From Paratissierella sp033809995 (GTDB lineage Bacteria; Bacillota; Clostridia; Tissierellales; Tissierellaceae), in the NCBI GenBank assembly GCA_033809995.1, contig JAPXKQ010000004.1, forward strand, positions 1-64,000: DNA of 64,000 nt, read 5' to 3'. Shown piece by piece: positions 49,852 through 57,331 of the stretch. The stretch's first letter is position 1; each line of letters begins with the position of its first letter. A program made the translations under genes and the position numbers. Under the pieces are notes generated by a model, which saw only the letters and a list, made by a program, of their open reading frames with translations, ran no database searches and was not told the origin of the DNA.

Positions 49852-50790
49852 ATGGAAAATCTTAATAGACCAAATATCTTTGAAATAAATTTGTTTTATT
49901 TAATATTAGGATTTTTATTATTATTTGGAGGTTATTTTGTCCAGAGCAGAGAGGTTTATTCTGGACTATTAATCACAGAGTATATAATAATTTTATTGCC
50001 TAATCTATTGTATTTAAAGATTAAGGGTTATTCAATAAAAGAAGCAATAAGGTTCAATAAGATTAGTTTAAAACAAATAATTTTTACCGTTTTAATTATA
50101 GTATTTTCGTATCCTATTGCTGTATTTTTAAATCTAATAGCAATTACAATATTAACCAATTTCACTCCTGTCTCACCCACAACAGTTCCTATACCAACAT
50201 CAAACGGAGAATATTTATTAGGATTATTTGTTGTAGCATTGGCCCCAGGAATTTGTGAAGAGATTATGTTTAGGGGAACTATGATGCTTGGATACGATAA
50301 AATGGGATATAAAAAAAGTATATTCATTACTGCTATTCTATTTGGAATTTTTCATTTTAATATTATGAATTTATTAGGACCAACATTCTTAGGTATTATA
50401 TTGGGTTTTTTAGTTTATAAGACCAATTCCATATTATCTTCTATGATTGCTCATACTTTAAACAATGGGATTGCTTTAACAATAGGCTACTTTTTGACTA
50501 AATATACTAGTAATATAGACGAATATATGAATTCAACACCAGTAATATCTGAGCAAATGCAGATGTTAATTTCAATCATATTCTTTGGAGTGCTTACTTT
50601 AATTTCAATAGTAGTAGTAATTTTTTTATTCAAGCATATGCCAACAAGCGAAGTATGCGAATTATCTTATAATATAAATTCTGAAGAGGATTCTATTACT
50701 TATAAAGAAAGTTTTAATAGTGTAAAATACACTCCACTGTTAATTGTATTTTTAACATTTATCTTTCTGAATTTTAGATTACTTTTCTAA
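49852..50790 (+). CDS. CPBP-family intramembrane metalloprotease
   Basis: 312 residues with about eight membrane helices. The CPBP/Abi (CAAX protease-like) motifs are EEIMFRGTM near 138 (Glu-Glu and Arg), FGIFHFN near 172 (His) and a third His in MIAHTLNNG near 206. The start is ATG 49852 after AAGGAGGGAG; the longer frame from 49822 lacks a site. Substrates of bacterial members are largely unknown; some process peptides or confer bacteriocin immunity. No peptide gene is seen next to it. Confidence 0.88.
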   Translation: MENLNRPNIFEINLFYLILGFLLLFGGYFVQSREVYSGLLITEYIIILLPNLLYLKIKGYSIKEAIRFNKISLKQIIFTVLIIVFSYPIAVFLNLIAITILTNFTPVSPTTVPIPTSNGEYLLGLFVVALAPGICEEIMFRGTMMLGYDKMGYKKSIFITAILFGIFHFNIMNLLGPTFLGIILGFLVYKTNSILSSMIAHTLNNGIALTIGYFLTKYTSNIDEYMNSTPVISEQMQMLISIIFFGVLTLISIVVVIFLFKHMPTSEVCELSYNINSEEDSITYKESFNSVKYTPLLIVFLTFIFLNFRLLF

Positions 50791-50848
50791 AGCATAAATT
50801 TATCAATATCTCCTAATACTAGTAATAGGCTATAGGAGGTAAAATATA

Positions 50849-51037
50849 ATGAAAAATTTAAAAGCAGAAATAATCGAAGATAGTTTAAAATATGAAGTAG
50901 CTGAGGAGTTAGGTCTTCTGGATAAAATACTGAAAGACGGCTGGGCTGGATTAACAGCAAAAGAATCTGGAAGAATAGGTGGACTGATGACTGCAAGAAG
51001 AAGGGAGTTAAAAAGGACAGAGGAGAAAAATGAATAG
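50849..51037 (+). CDS. Small acid-soluble spore protein-like (alpha/beta type)
   Basis: 62 residues. The core LKYEVAEELGLLDKILKDGWAGLTAKESGRIGGLM resembles alpha/beta SASPs: EVAEELGL is the GPR-type cleavage segment and GRIGGLM the DNA-binding end. It is more charged than the SASP at 46563. AGGAGGT precedes the ATG. Its last 8 bases overlap the methyltransferase gene, so the two are translationally coupled, an odd pairing for a spore protein. Confidence 0.82.
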   Translation: MKNLKAEIIEDSLKYEVAEELGLLDKILKDGWAGLTAKESGRIGGLMTARRRELKRTEEKNE

Positions 51038-51767
51038 TTATAATGAATTTGCATCTATTTATGATGAGTTAATGAATGATTTTGATTATGAAAAATGGGC
51101 TGATTATATAGAATCAATATATAAATTGTATAAATTAGAGCCTAAAGAAATTTTAGAAATGGCATGTGGTACAGGTAATTTAACATATCATTTGGCAAAA
51201 CGAGGGTATAATCTTGTATCCTTTGACTTATCATCAGAGATGTTAACAAAGGCATACGAAAAATTAAGTAGGTTAAAAAACGTGAAGCTGTTAAACCAGG
51301 ATATGATTGATTTTAATTTAAATAAAAAGTTTGATAGCGTGGTATCCATATGTGATAGTATAAATTACATTGTTGAAGAAGAAGATTTATATTTGACTTT
51401 TAAAAATGTGTACAACCATTTAAAAGATGGTGGGATTTTTATCTTCGATATAAATTCATTTTATAAATTAAAAGAAATAATAGGGAATAATACTTTTATA
51501 GAAGATAGAGAAAATGTTTTTTATACTTGGCAAAATGAATTTGATAATTATAATAATATATGTAGTTTTTATTTAACGTTTTTTATTAAAGACGGGAAAA
51601 ATTACTCTAGGTTTGATGAAGAACATGAGGAAAAAGCTTATAAGGCAGAAGAAATTTTAAACTTATTGAAAAAGGTAGGTTTTAAGAAGGTAGACTATTT
51701 TGATTGTTTTACATTTGATAAATTAAATCCACAATCAGAAAGAATTAACTTTACAGCCATAAAATGA
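51030..51767 (+). CDS. SAM-dependent methyltransferase, class I
   Basis: 245 residues. It starts YNEFASIYDELMNDFDYEKWADYI, typical of YqeM-like methyltransferases. The SAM loop is EILEMACGTGNLTYHLAKRG near 40-60, then FDLSSEMLTKA, LNQDMIDF, VVSICDSINYI and GGIFIFDINS. The substrate is unknown. Its ATG lies inside the SASP-like gene, 8 bases before that stop. B. subtilis YqeM lies in a late competence region, whereas here the context is a spore gene. Confidence 0.87.
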   Translation: MNSYNEFASIYDELMNDFDYEKWADYIESIYKLYKLEPKEILEMACGTGNLTYHLAKRGYNLVSFDLSSEMLTKAYEKLSRLKNVKLLNQDMIDFNLNKKFDSVVSICDSINYIVEEEDLYLTFKNVYNHLKDGGIFIFDINSFYKLKEIIGNNTFIEDRENVFYTWQNEFDNYNNICSFYLTFFIKDGKNYSRFDEEHEEKAYKAEEILNLLKKVGFKKVDYFDCFTFDKLNPQSERINFTAIK

Positions 51768-51903
51768 AGACTTATATAAGAATATGAGTTGCGAACTAGG
51801 GGAATATTAAGATACATAACGTAAAACTAGTGAAGAGTTAAGAATTAGTTTATAATATTCATTAGTTAAGGCATCAATCTTATTGTAAAATGGAGGTAAG
51901 TTT

Positions 51904-52104
51904 ATGGAAAAAGGAACAGTCAAATGGTTTAACTCTACAAAAGGTTATGGATTCATATCTTCCACTACTGGAGACGATGTATTTGTACATTTTTCAGCCG
52001 TACAGGGAGATGGATATAAAACATTGGAGGAAGGACAAGAGGTAGAATTTGAAATAACTCAAGGTGAAAAAGGTCCTCAAGCTACTAATGTTACTAAACT
52101 ATAA
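51904..52104 (+). CDS. Cold-shock protein, CspA family
   Basis: 66 residues with the two RNA-binding motifs KGYGFIS and DVFVHFSAV, and the usual ending QATNVTKL. It is an RNA chaperone that binds single-stranded RNA and DNA. A 136-base leader with AT-rich inverted segments (around 51823-51865) precedes it, as is usual for csp genes, and ATGGAGGT is the ribosome-binding site. A strong terminator follows. Confidence 0.95.
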   Translation: MEKGTVKWFNSTKGYGFISSTTGDDVFVHFSAVQGDGYKTLEEGQEVEFEITQGEKGPQATNVTKL

Positions 52105-52122
52105 TCCTATGAAAACTTTGTT

Positions 52123-52148
52123 AAAGCCCCTAAAAAGGGGCTTTTTAT
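52123..52148 (+). terminator. Rho-independent terminator of the cold-shock gene
   Basis: AAAGCCCC (52123-52130), loop TAAAAA, GGGGCTTT (52137-52144), then TTATA. Confidence 0.92.
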
Positions 52149-52170
52149 ATGTAAGAAAGGGGTAAGCAAA

Positions 52171-53049
52171 ATGAATGATTATTTAATTAGAGGCATAGAT
52201 AGATTAGGCAGACTAAGGGTATTTGCAGCTACAACTACAAATTTGGTTGAACATGCTAGGGTTACACACAACACATCACCAACTGCAACTGCAGCTATTG
52301 GCAGAGTTTTAACAGCAGGTGTTATAATGGGCTCTATGATGAAAAATGAAAAGGATATTTTGACTTTAAAAATATCAGGGGATGGACCTATTGGAACTAT
52401 ACTTGTTGTTTCAGACAATAAGGGTAATGTTAAGGGTGTAGTAGATCATCCATCAGCAGATGTGCCCAGTAGAAGTGATGGTAAGCTAGATGTTGGTAGA
52501 CTAGTAGGGAAAAATGGTGTAGTTACATCAATTATGGACTTGGGATTGAGAGAACCCTATGTAGGGCAAAGTAGTTTGGTATCAGGAGAAATAGCAGAAG
52601 ACATAGCAAATCTTTACCTAGTTTCAGAACAGCAGCCTTCAGCTATTGCATTGGGAGTATTAATAGACAAAGATATATCATGTAAAGCTGCAGGGGGATA
52701 TTTCATACAATTGCTTCCAGGCATTGATGAGGAAGATATTGATAAGATTGAAGAGAAAATAAAAGCTTCACTTCCTATATCTACAATGATAGAGCAGGGA
52801 TTAACTCCTGAAGATATTATCATGGAATTATTGGGCGATTTTGATATTGAAATTTTAAACAAAATGGATTTAAACTATAATTGTAATTGCTCAAGGGATA
52901 AGATTAGAAAGGTTCTAATTAGCTTAGGAAGAGAAGAAATTGAAGATATTATAGAAGAAGATGGTAAAGCAGAAGTAGTATGTCATTTTTGCAATACTAA
53001 ATATCAATTCAATAAGGAAGATTTAACTAAAATTTTAGTTGACATTTAA
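52171..53049 (+). CDS. hslO: Redox-regulated chaperone Hsp33
   Basis: 292 residues, standard for Hsp33, a holdase switched on by oxidation. The zinc-binding switch is visible at the C-terminus: CNC (about 232-234) and CHFC (about 265-268). The N-terminus MNDYLIRGIDRLGRLRVFAA and the middle GDGPIGTILVVSDNKGNVKG are family hallmarks. AGAAAGGGG precedes the ATG. Together with the two selenoproteins it adds to the thiol-stress inventory of this region, although not in one operon. Confidence 0.96.
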   Translation: MNDYLIRGIDRLGRLRVFAATTTNLVEHARVTHNTSPTATAAIGRVLTAGVIMGSMMKNEKDILTLKISGDGPIGTILVVSDNKGNVKGVVDHPSADVPSRSDGKLDVGRLVGKNGVVTSIMDLGLREPYVGQSSLVSGEIAEDIANLYLVSEQQPSAIALGVLIDKDISCKAAGGYFIQLLPGIDEEDIDKIEEKIKASLPISTMIEQGLTPEDIIMELLGDFDIEILNKMDLNYNCNCSRDKIRKVLISLGREEIEDIIEEDGKAEVVCHFCNTKYQFNKEDLTKILVDI

Positions 53050-53136
53050 ATTTTATTATTGTATACTAACTATTGTGGCTAAGCACAGGAATGACAACAG
53101 GTCAAGCAACTACCTGAGCTTAAGAGACATTTGATT

Positions 53137-53360
53137 GCCCAGATACCTTAATCGGTATGGGTGATTGAGAAGTGCCCAGATAGCTCAGTCGGTATGGCCA
53201 GAGAGCCCTAAACAGGGGTAGCTCAGAAAGCAAGTTTCTGAGTACTACAATTACACAAAATATAAAATTTTGGTAATTGCAGCACTCGTCAGCTAGTCCG
53301 CAACTGATATGTCTGAACAAGGCAACTATCACCTAGTACTGAATTGTATTAGGTACAAAA
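53137..53360 (+). pseudogene. Decayed tRNA fragments and hairpins upstream of tRNA-Phe
   Basis: Positions 53174-53194 repeat the first 21 bases of the intact tRNA-Phe exactly (acceptor 5' strand and D-arm), then diverge; a looser copy GCCCAGATACC begins near 53137. GGGGTAGCTCAG near 53216 looks like another D-arm piece. Two strong hairpins follow: CTCAGAAA/TTTCTGAG (53222-53242), and CAATTAC/GTAATTG (53248-53279) with an inner CAAAAT/ATTTTG. No complete tRNA can be folded from these fragments. Confidence 0.65.
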
Positions 53361-53436
53361 GCCCAGATAGCTCAGTCGGTAGAGCAGTAGACTGAAAATC
53401 TACGTGTCGCTGGTTCGATTCCGGCTCTGGGCACCA
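53361..53436 (+). tRNA. tRNA-Phe (GAA)
   Basis: 76 bases including encoded CCA. Acceptor GCCCAGA pairs with TCTGGGC. The D-arm is GCTCAGTCGGTAGAGC, the anticodon loop CTGAAAA with GAA, and the T-arm CTGGTTCGATTCCGG. All arms are intact. Confidence 0.97.
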
Positions 53437-53561
53437 TTCAAACAATTGGCAAATCACAATGCACAATGCACAATTATGAAAGCAGTGAATTAGGGTCAAA
53501 AGACCCAAAAACATTACCCTAGCAATTGTGAATTGAGAACTGTGAACTGTGAATTGATTGT
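53437..53561. repeat. Dispersed intergenic repeat mosaic, copy 6, between tRNA genes
   Basis: Left end CACAATGCACAATGCACAATT and right end AATTGTGAATTGAGAACTG are inverted. Between them is GGGTC-AAAA-GACCC (53493-53506) and a wider TAGGGT...ACCCTA pairing. The centre resembles copy 2 near 12800. It splits the tRNA-Phe and tRNA-Gly genes. Confidence 0.7.
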
Positions 53562-53636
53562 GCGGAAGTGGCTCAGTGGTAGAGCATCGCCTTGCCAAGG
53601 CGAGGGTCGCGAGTTCGAATCTCGTCTTCCGCTCCA
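53562..53636 (+). tRNA. tRNA-Gly (GCC)
   Basis: 75 bases with encoded CCA. Acceptor GCGGAAG pairs with CTTCCGC. The D-arm is GCTCAGTGGTAGAGC, anticodon GCC lies in CTTGCCAAG, and the T-arm is CGAGTTCGAATCTCG. Confidence 0.97.
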
Positions 53637-53644
53637 GAATATTT

Positions 53645-53718
<74 letters not shown>

Positions 53719-53727
53719 AATGACATT

Positions 53728-53760
53728 ATACCTTCTAATTTACTAGAAGGTTTATTTTTT
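53728..53760 (+). terminator. Rho-independent terminator of the tRNA cluster
   Basis: ACCTTCTA pairs with TAGAAGGT around ATTTAC, then TTATTTTTTT. It lies 10 bases after tRNA-Cys. Confidence 0.88.
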
Positions 53761-53776
53761 TGTGGAGGAAAAAAAT

Positions 53777-54523
53777 ATGCAAAATCCATTTATACCATTA
53801 AAACAGGCAAATCTTACAATAATTGACGGCAGGGTTGATGAAGTAACCGTAAAGAAATTGGAAAAACTAAATATTAAAGTAATAAGAACTATTAAATGTG
53901 TCGATGTTCAGGAAAGCATTTCTTATCACCCTGACATAGTATTACATCCTATAGATCATAAAACTTTAATTGTAGCTCCAAATGTATATGATTATTATGC
54001 AGATAGTTTGTCTAATTTGGGTATAAAGGTCATAAAAGGAGAGACGGTACTGAAATATGACTATCCTTTTGATATTGCATATAATGTAGGGAGACTAAAA
54101 GATATCGCCATTCATAATTTTAAATACACTGATGAAAAATTAAAATTTTATTTAAAAAAGAAAAATTTAAGTTTTATTAATGTTAATCAGGGTTATACAA
54201 AATGTTCTTTAGCTATTGTTGACGATATAAGTGGGATAACATCAGATAGCTATATATACAAAACTTTAAGCAATCAAGGATACCATATGCTATTGATTCA
54301 ACCAGGATATATAAATTTAGCAAATGAAAAATATGGTTTTATAGGCGGAGCTACAGGCAGTTTATCCGTTGATACGATTATATTTTCTGGAACACTTAAT
54401 CATCATCCTGATTATAATAAAATAGTTAATTTTATTAATGAAAGAGGGAAAAATATATTATATTTATCAAAAAATCAAATAGCTGATTTTGGAACAATAA
54501 TAAATCTTAATTATATATGTTAA
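53777..54523 (+). CDS. DUF6873-like GME-fold protein
   Basis: 248 residues starting MQNPFIPLKQANLTIIDGRV. The pattern HPDIVLHPID, TLIVAPNVYDYY, GYTKCSLAIVDD, GYINLANEKYGFIGGATG and NHHPDYNKI suggests the guanidine-modifying-enzyme fold family labelled DUF6873, common in Clostridia. A Cys in QGYTKCS and His residues are candidates for active-site roles, but no reaction is known. The start is ATG 53777 with GTGGAGG upstream; the GTG at 53762 would swallow that site. Neighbour ytxC hints at a sporulating-cell context. Confidence 0.72.
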   Translation: MQNPFIPLKQANLTIIDGRVDEVTVKKLEKLNIKVIRTIKCVDVQESISYHPDIVLHPIDHKTLIVAPNVYDYYADSLSNLGIKVIKGETVLKYDYPFDIAYNVGRLKDIAIHNFKYTDEKLKFYLKKKNLSFINVNQGYTKCSLAIVDDISGITSDSYIYKTLSNQGYHMLLIQPGYINLANEKYGFIGGATGSLSVDTIIFSGTLNHHPDYNKIVNFINERGKNILYLSKNQIADFGTIINLNYIC

Positions 54524-54582
54524 TTTTTATATAGTATACTCATTTATTCAGAGACCATACTATTAGGTAAGGGAGTGATAAT

Positions 54583-55428
54583 GTGGTACCCATCAGAATT
54601 AGCACCAATTTACCAAAAGATAAAATCAATGAACTTATACTTTCTCATTCTTTAGATGAACATATAAGTATATTGAATGAGTCTAGTGAAAATGAAATTT
54701 CTTCCTTTGTTATAAATAAAAAAAAATTAGACGAGATAATCTTTTATAATAGTCTTGCAGAAATGGTTTTTAATTTAATCAATAGATTTTATATGGAAAA
54801 ATTTATATTTGATAGGGTAGATGAACTTCTTAAGGACTTCTCACAAAGTGAAATGGATGTTATAGGGAATACCGTATATGATTTATTATTAGATAACGAC
54901 TATTTTGTAAAAGAAAAAAATAAAATAAAAGAAGGATTAAGAGATTATTTAGCTGAAAACAATACACTAATAATAGACGGTTATTTAAGATTTCGTTCAG
55001 ACTCCTATAAAGATTTAATCGATTTAATAATAGAAAAAGTAGTTTTAGATATTCAAATGGAAACTGAATACGAAGAATTTATATATATGCTTCAATATTA
55101 TCTAGATTCTCAGTATCCCAAATATGATATTGTTAATGTAATAATTAAAGAAAACAATTATTACCTAGTTGATTCTAAATATAAACAAATAGAAAATCCA
55201 ACAATTTACTCTATTATAGAGGAATATGGGAAGGATGATTTTAGTAAGGCTGATATCCTAGTAAGTTCATTAATAATTTTAGCTCCGAATAAAATAGTCG
55301 TTCATATGAAAAACGATAAAGAAAAGGATTTGCTAATGATATTAAAAAGAATATTCACAAATAGATTAAGTTTTTGTTATAGCTGTGATTTATGTGATGG
55401 TTACAAACCAAATTTAGATAATGAATAA
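54583..55428 (+). CDS. ytxC: Sporulation protein YtxC family
   Basis: 281 residues, GTG start after AAGGGAGTG. The family signature is IIDGYLRFRSDSYKDLIDLI at about 125-144, followed by the YtxC C-terminal domain (IYMLQYYLDSQYPKYDIVNVI and IIEEYGKDDFSKADILVSSLI). YtxC-like proteins are found in endospore formers; their molecular function is not known. The two late Cys (CYSCDLCDG) are noteworthy. It is monocistronic with its own terminator. Confidence 0.87.
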   Translation: MVPIRISTNLPKDKINELILSHSLDEHISILNESSENEISSFVINKKKLDEIIFYNSLAEMVFNLINRFYMEKFIFDRVDELLKDFSQSEMDVIGNTVYDLLLDNDYFVKEKNKIKEGLRDYLAENNTLIIDGYLRFRSDSYKDLIDLIIEKVVLDIQMETEYEEFIYMLQYYLDSQYPKYDIVNVIIKENNYYLVDSKYKQIENPTIYSIIEEYGKDDFSKADILVSSLIILAPNKIVVHMKNDKEKDLLMILKRIFTNRLSFCYSCDLCDGYKPNLDNE

Positions 55429-55452
55429 GAGTTGAGTAAATTCAACTCTTTT
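55427..55452 (+). terminator. Rho-independent terminator of ytxC
   Basis: AAGAGTTGA pairs with TCAACTCTT around GTAAAT, then TTCATTT. It lies directly after the stop. Confidence 0.88.
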
Positions 55453-55521
55453 CATTTATGTATTTGAATAATATTACAAAAATGGTATTATAATATGAAA
55501 GATAGTAATGGAGGTATACTT

Positions 55522-56832
55522 ATGAGTGTAAAGATAGTCAAACCATCTATATTGCCAGGCTTCATGGAATTGATGCCAACTGATCAAATATTATTTAACA
55601 AAATGATGGATACAATAAGAAAAAATTATGAGAAATTTGGATTTTTACCAATAGACACGCCTTTAATTGAGAAATCTGAAGTTCTTTTGGCTAAGGGTGG
55701 CGGGGAAACTGAAAAACAAATTTATAAAGTAGTAAAAGGCAGCACTGATATGTCCTTAAGATTTGACTTAACTGTACCCTTAGCTAGATACGTGGCACAA
55801 TATTATTCTGAATTAACTTTCCCTTATAGAAGATATCATATTGGAAAGGTATATCGAGGAGAAAGAAATCAAAAGGGTAGATTTAGAGAGTTCTATCAGG
55901 CAGATATTGATATCATAGGCAATGGTACGTTAGACATTGTAAATGATGCAGAAATTCCAAGTGTAATTTACTCAACGTTTAAGGACCTAGGCTTTGATTC
56001 ATTTACCATTAGAATAAACAATAGAAAGGTCTTAAAAGGATTTTTTAAAAACGTTGGTATAGAAGATTCTACATTTGTATTAAGAACTGTAGATAAGCTT
56101 GAAAAGATAGGAATAGAAAATGTTAAAAGTGAATTATCAGAATTTGGTTTAAATGATAATATTATAGACCAAATAATAAGATTTATATCCATAAAAGGAA
56201 GCAATGAAGAAATAATAAATAGTTTAAAAGAATTGAATATTGAAGATGAAATATTTAATGAAGGTGTAAATGAGCTAGAAACTGTTTCAAGATATATTGG
56301 CTTATTTGGTGTACCAGAAGAAAATTATCAAATAGATTTAACTATTGCTAGGGGATTGGATTATTATACAGGTACTGTTTATGAGACTTTCCTAAATGAT
56401 TATCCTAGCATAGGCAGTGTTTGTTCAGGTGGTAGATATGATGATTTGGCTACATATTATACTACACAGAAGTTGCCAGGTGTTGGTATCTCCATTGGAC
56501 TTACTAGATTATTTTATCAATTAAGAGAAGCAAATATCATCGAAGGGAAGGACAATTCTTTAACTAAAGTAGTTATAATTCCTATGGAAGGATACATGGA
56601 TTATGCAATAAAGGCTTCAAATACCTTAAGAAAAGCAGATATATATGCACAAGTATATTTTGAAAGCGGGAAAATAGGAAAGAAATTTAATTACGCTGAT
56701 AAGCTTAATATACCTTATACTATAGTTGTAGGTAAAGATGAAGCAGATAACAATAAATATGCATTAAAGAATATGTCTACTGGTGAACAATCTTTATTAA
56801 GTATAGAAGAAGTAATTAATAGGCTAAAATAA
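55522..56832 (+). CDS. hisS: Histidine-tRNA ligase
   Basis: 436-residue class II synthetase. Motif 2 is YRGERNQKGRFREFYQADIDIIG near 115. The His-specific motifs are LTVPLARYVA near 80 and IARGLDYYTGTVYET near 275. Motif 3 is PGVGISIGLTRL, and an anticodon-binding domain is present, so this is HisS and not HisZ. The N-terminus PSILPGFMELMP departs from the usual G-T-D-x-LP. The start is ATG 55522 after ATGGAGGT. No T-box precedes it, unlike the three other synthetases here. Confidence 0.93.
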   Translation: MSVKIVKPSILPGFMELMPTDQILFNKMMDTIRKNYEKFGFLPIDTPLIEKSEVLLAKGGGETEKQIYKVVKGSTDMSLRFDLTVPLARYVAQYYSELTFPYRRYHIGKVYRGERNQKGRFREFYQADIDIIGNGTLDIVNDAEIPSVIYSTFKDLGFDSFTIRINNRKVLKGFFKNVGIEDSTFVLRTVDKLEKIGIENVKSELSEFGLNDNIIDQIIRFISIKGSNEEIINSLKELNIEDEIFNEGVNELETVSRYIGLFGVPEENYQIDLTIARGLDYYTGTVYETFLNDYPSIGSVCSGGRYDDLATYYTTQKLPGVGISIGLTRLFYQLREANIIEGKDNSLTKVVIIPMEGYMDYAIKASNTLRKADIYAQVYFESGKIGKKFNYADKLNIPYTIVVGKDEADNNKYALKNMSTGEQSLLSIEEVINRLK

Positions 56833-56842
56833 AAATTTGTTA

Positions 56843-56990
56843 CAATTCACAGTTCACAATTCACAATGCACAGTTGTTAAAGTCAAGCTATGGGGTTTTA
56901 AAAGAGGAAATACCTGCGCCTTGCTTGGGATGACAAAAGCCGAAGGCGTCATTTCGACTGTAATGGAGAAATTTCAGTTTTTAACTGTTA
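56843..56990. repeat. Dispersed intergenic repeat mosaic, copy 7
   Basis: It begins ACAATTCACAGTTCACAATT, continues into CACAATGCACAGTTG, and later has GGGATGACAAAAGCCGAAGG and GTCATTTCGACTGTAATGGAG. These are modules seen in copies 1, 3 and 8. It ends about 50 bases before the thrS promoter. Confidence 0.7.
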
Positions 56991-57043
56991 ATAGTAACAA
57001 AAATTTGGGTTAGTACGAAAGTATCAGTTAATTCAAAATTATC

Positions 57044-57072
57044 TTGACATTTATAGTTTAAGGGTTTAAAAT
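57044..57072 (+). promoter_or_regulatory. Sigma-A promoter of thrS
   Basis: -35 TTGACA (57044-57049), 17-base spacer, -10 TAAAAT (57067-57072). It is followed by the T-box leader. Confidence 0.82.
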
Positions 57073-57089
57073 ATATTGTAATTTCATAT

Positions 57090-57307
57090 AAAGCTTTGAA
57101 GGGAAGAGTAGATTAAGTTAACTTTAAGAGAGAGGAAATCTAGGCTGAGAATTTCCTTAAGATAAGATTTAATTGAAGACCACCCCTAAGCTGAATCCGA
57201 ATTAAGGATATCCGTTGTAAAACGTTATATAAGTTGAGAAGTAAATAGGGTGGAACCACGATGCCTTTCGTCCCTACAATTTTTGTAGGGGTGAAAGGTT
57301 TTTTTTA
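57090..57307 (+). promoter_or_regulatory. T-box leader (threonine) of thrS
   Basis: The T-box AGGGTGGAACCACGA is at 57247-57261. The terminator CCTTTC..TCCCTAC pairs with GTAGGG..GAAAGG (57264-57300) and runs into TTTTTTT. A probable specifier ACC (Thr) is at 57179-57181 in TTGAAGACC, the same GAAG context as in the valS leader. Confidence 0.9.
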
Positions 57308-57331
57308 TTTAATTTTGAGGAGGGAATTTAG

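Noticed and set aside
53137..53194. A second intact tRNA upstream of tRNA-Phe
   Set aside because: Only the acceptor 5' strand and D-arm match; anticodon arm, T-arm and acceptor 3' strand are missing.
53453..53561. CRISPR array from tandem CACAATG/GTGAATT units
   Set aside because: Units are 7-12 bases, imperfect and contiguous without unique spacers of regular length; no cas genes are in the window.
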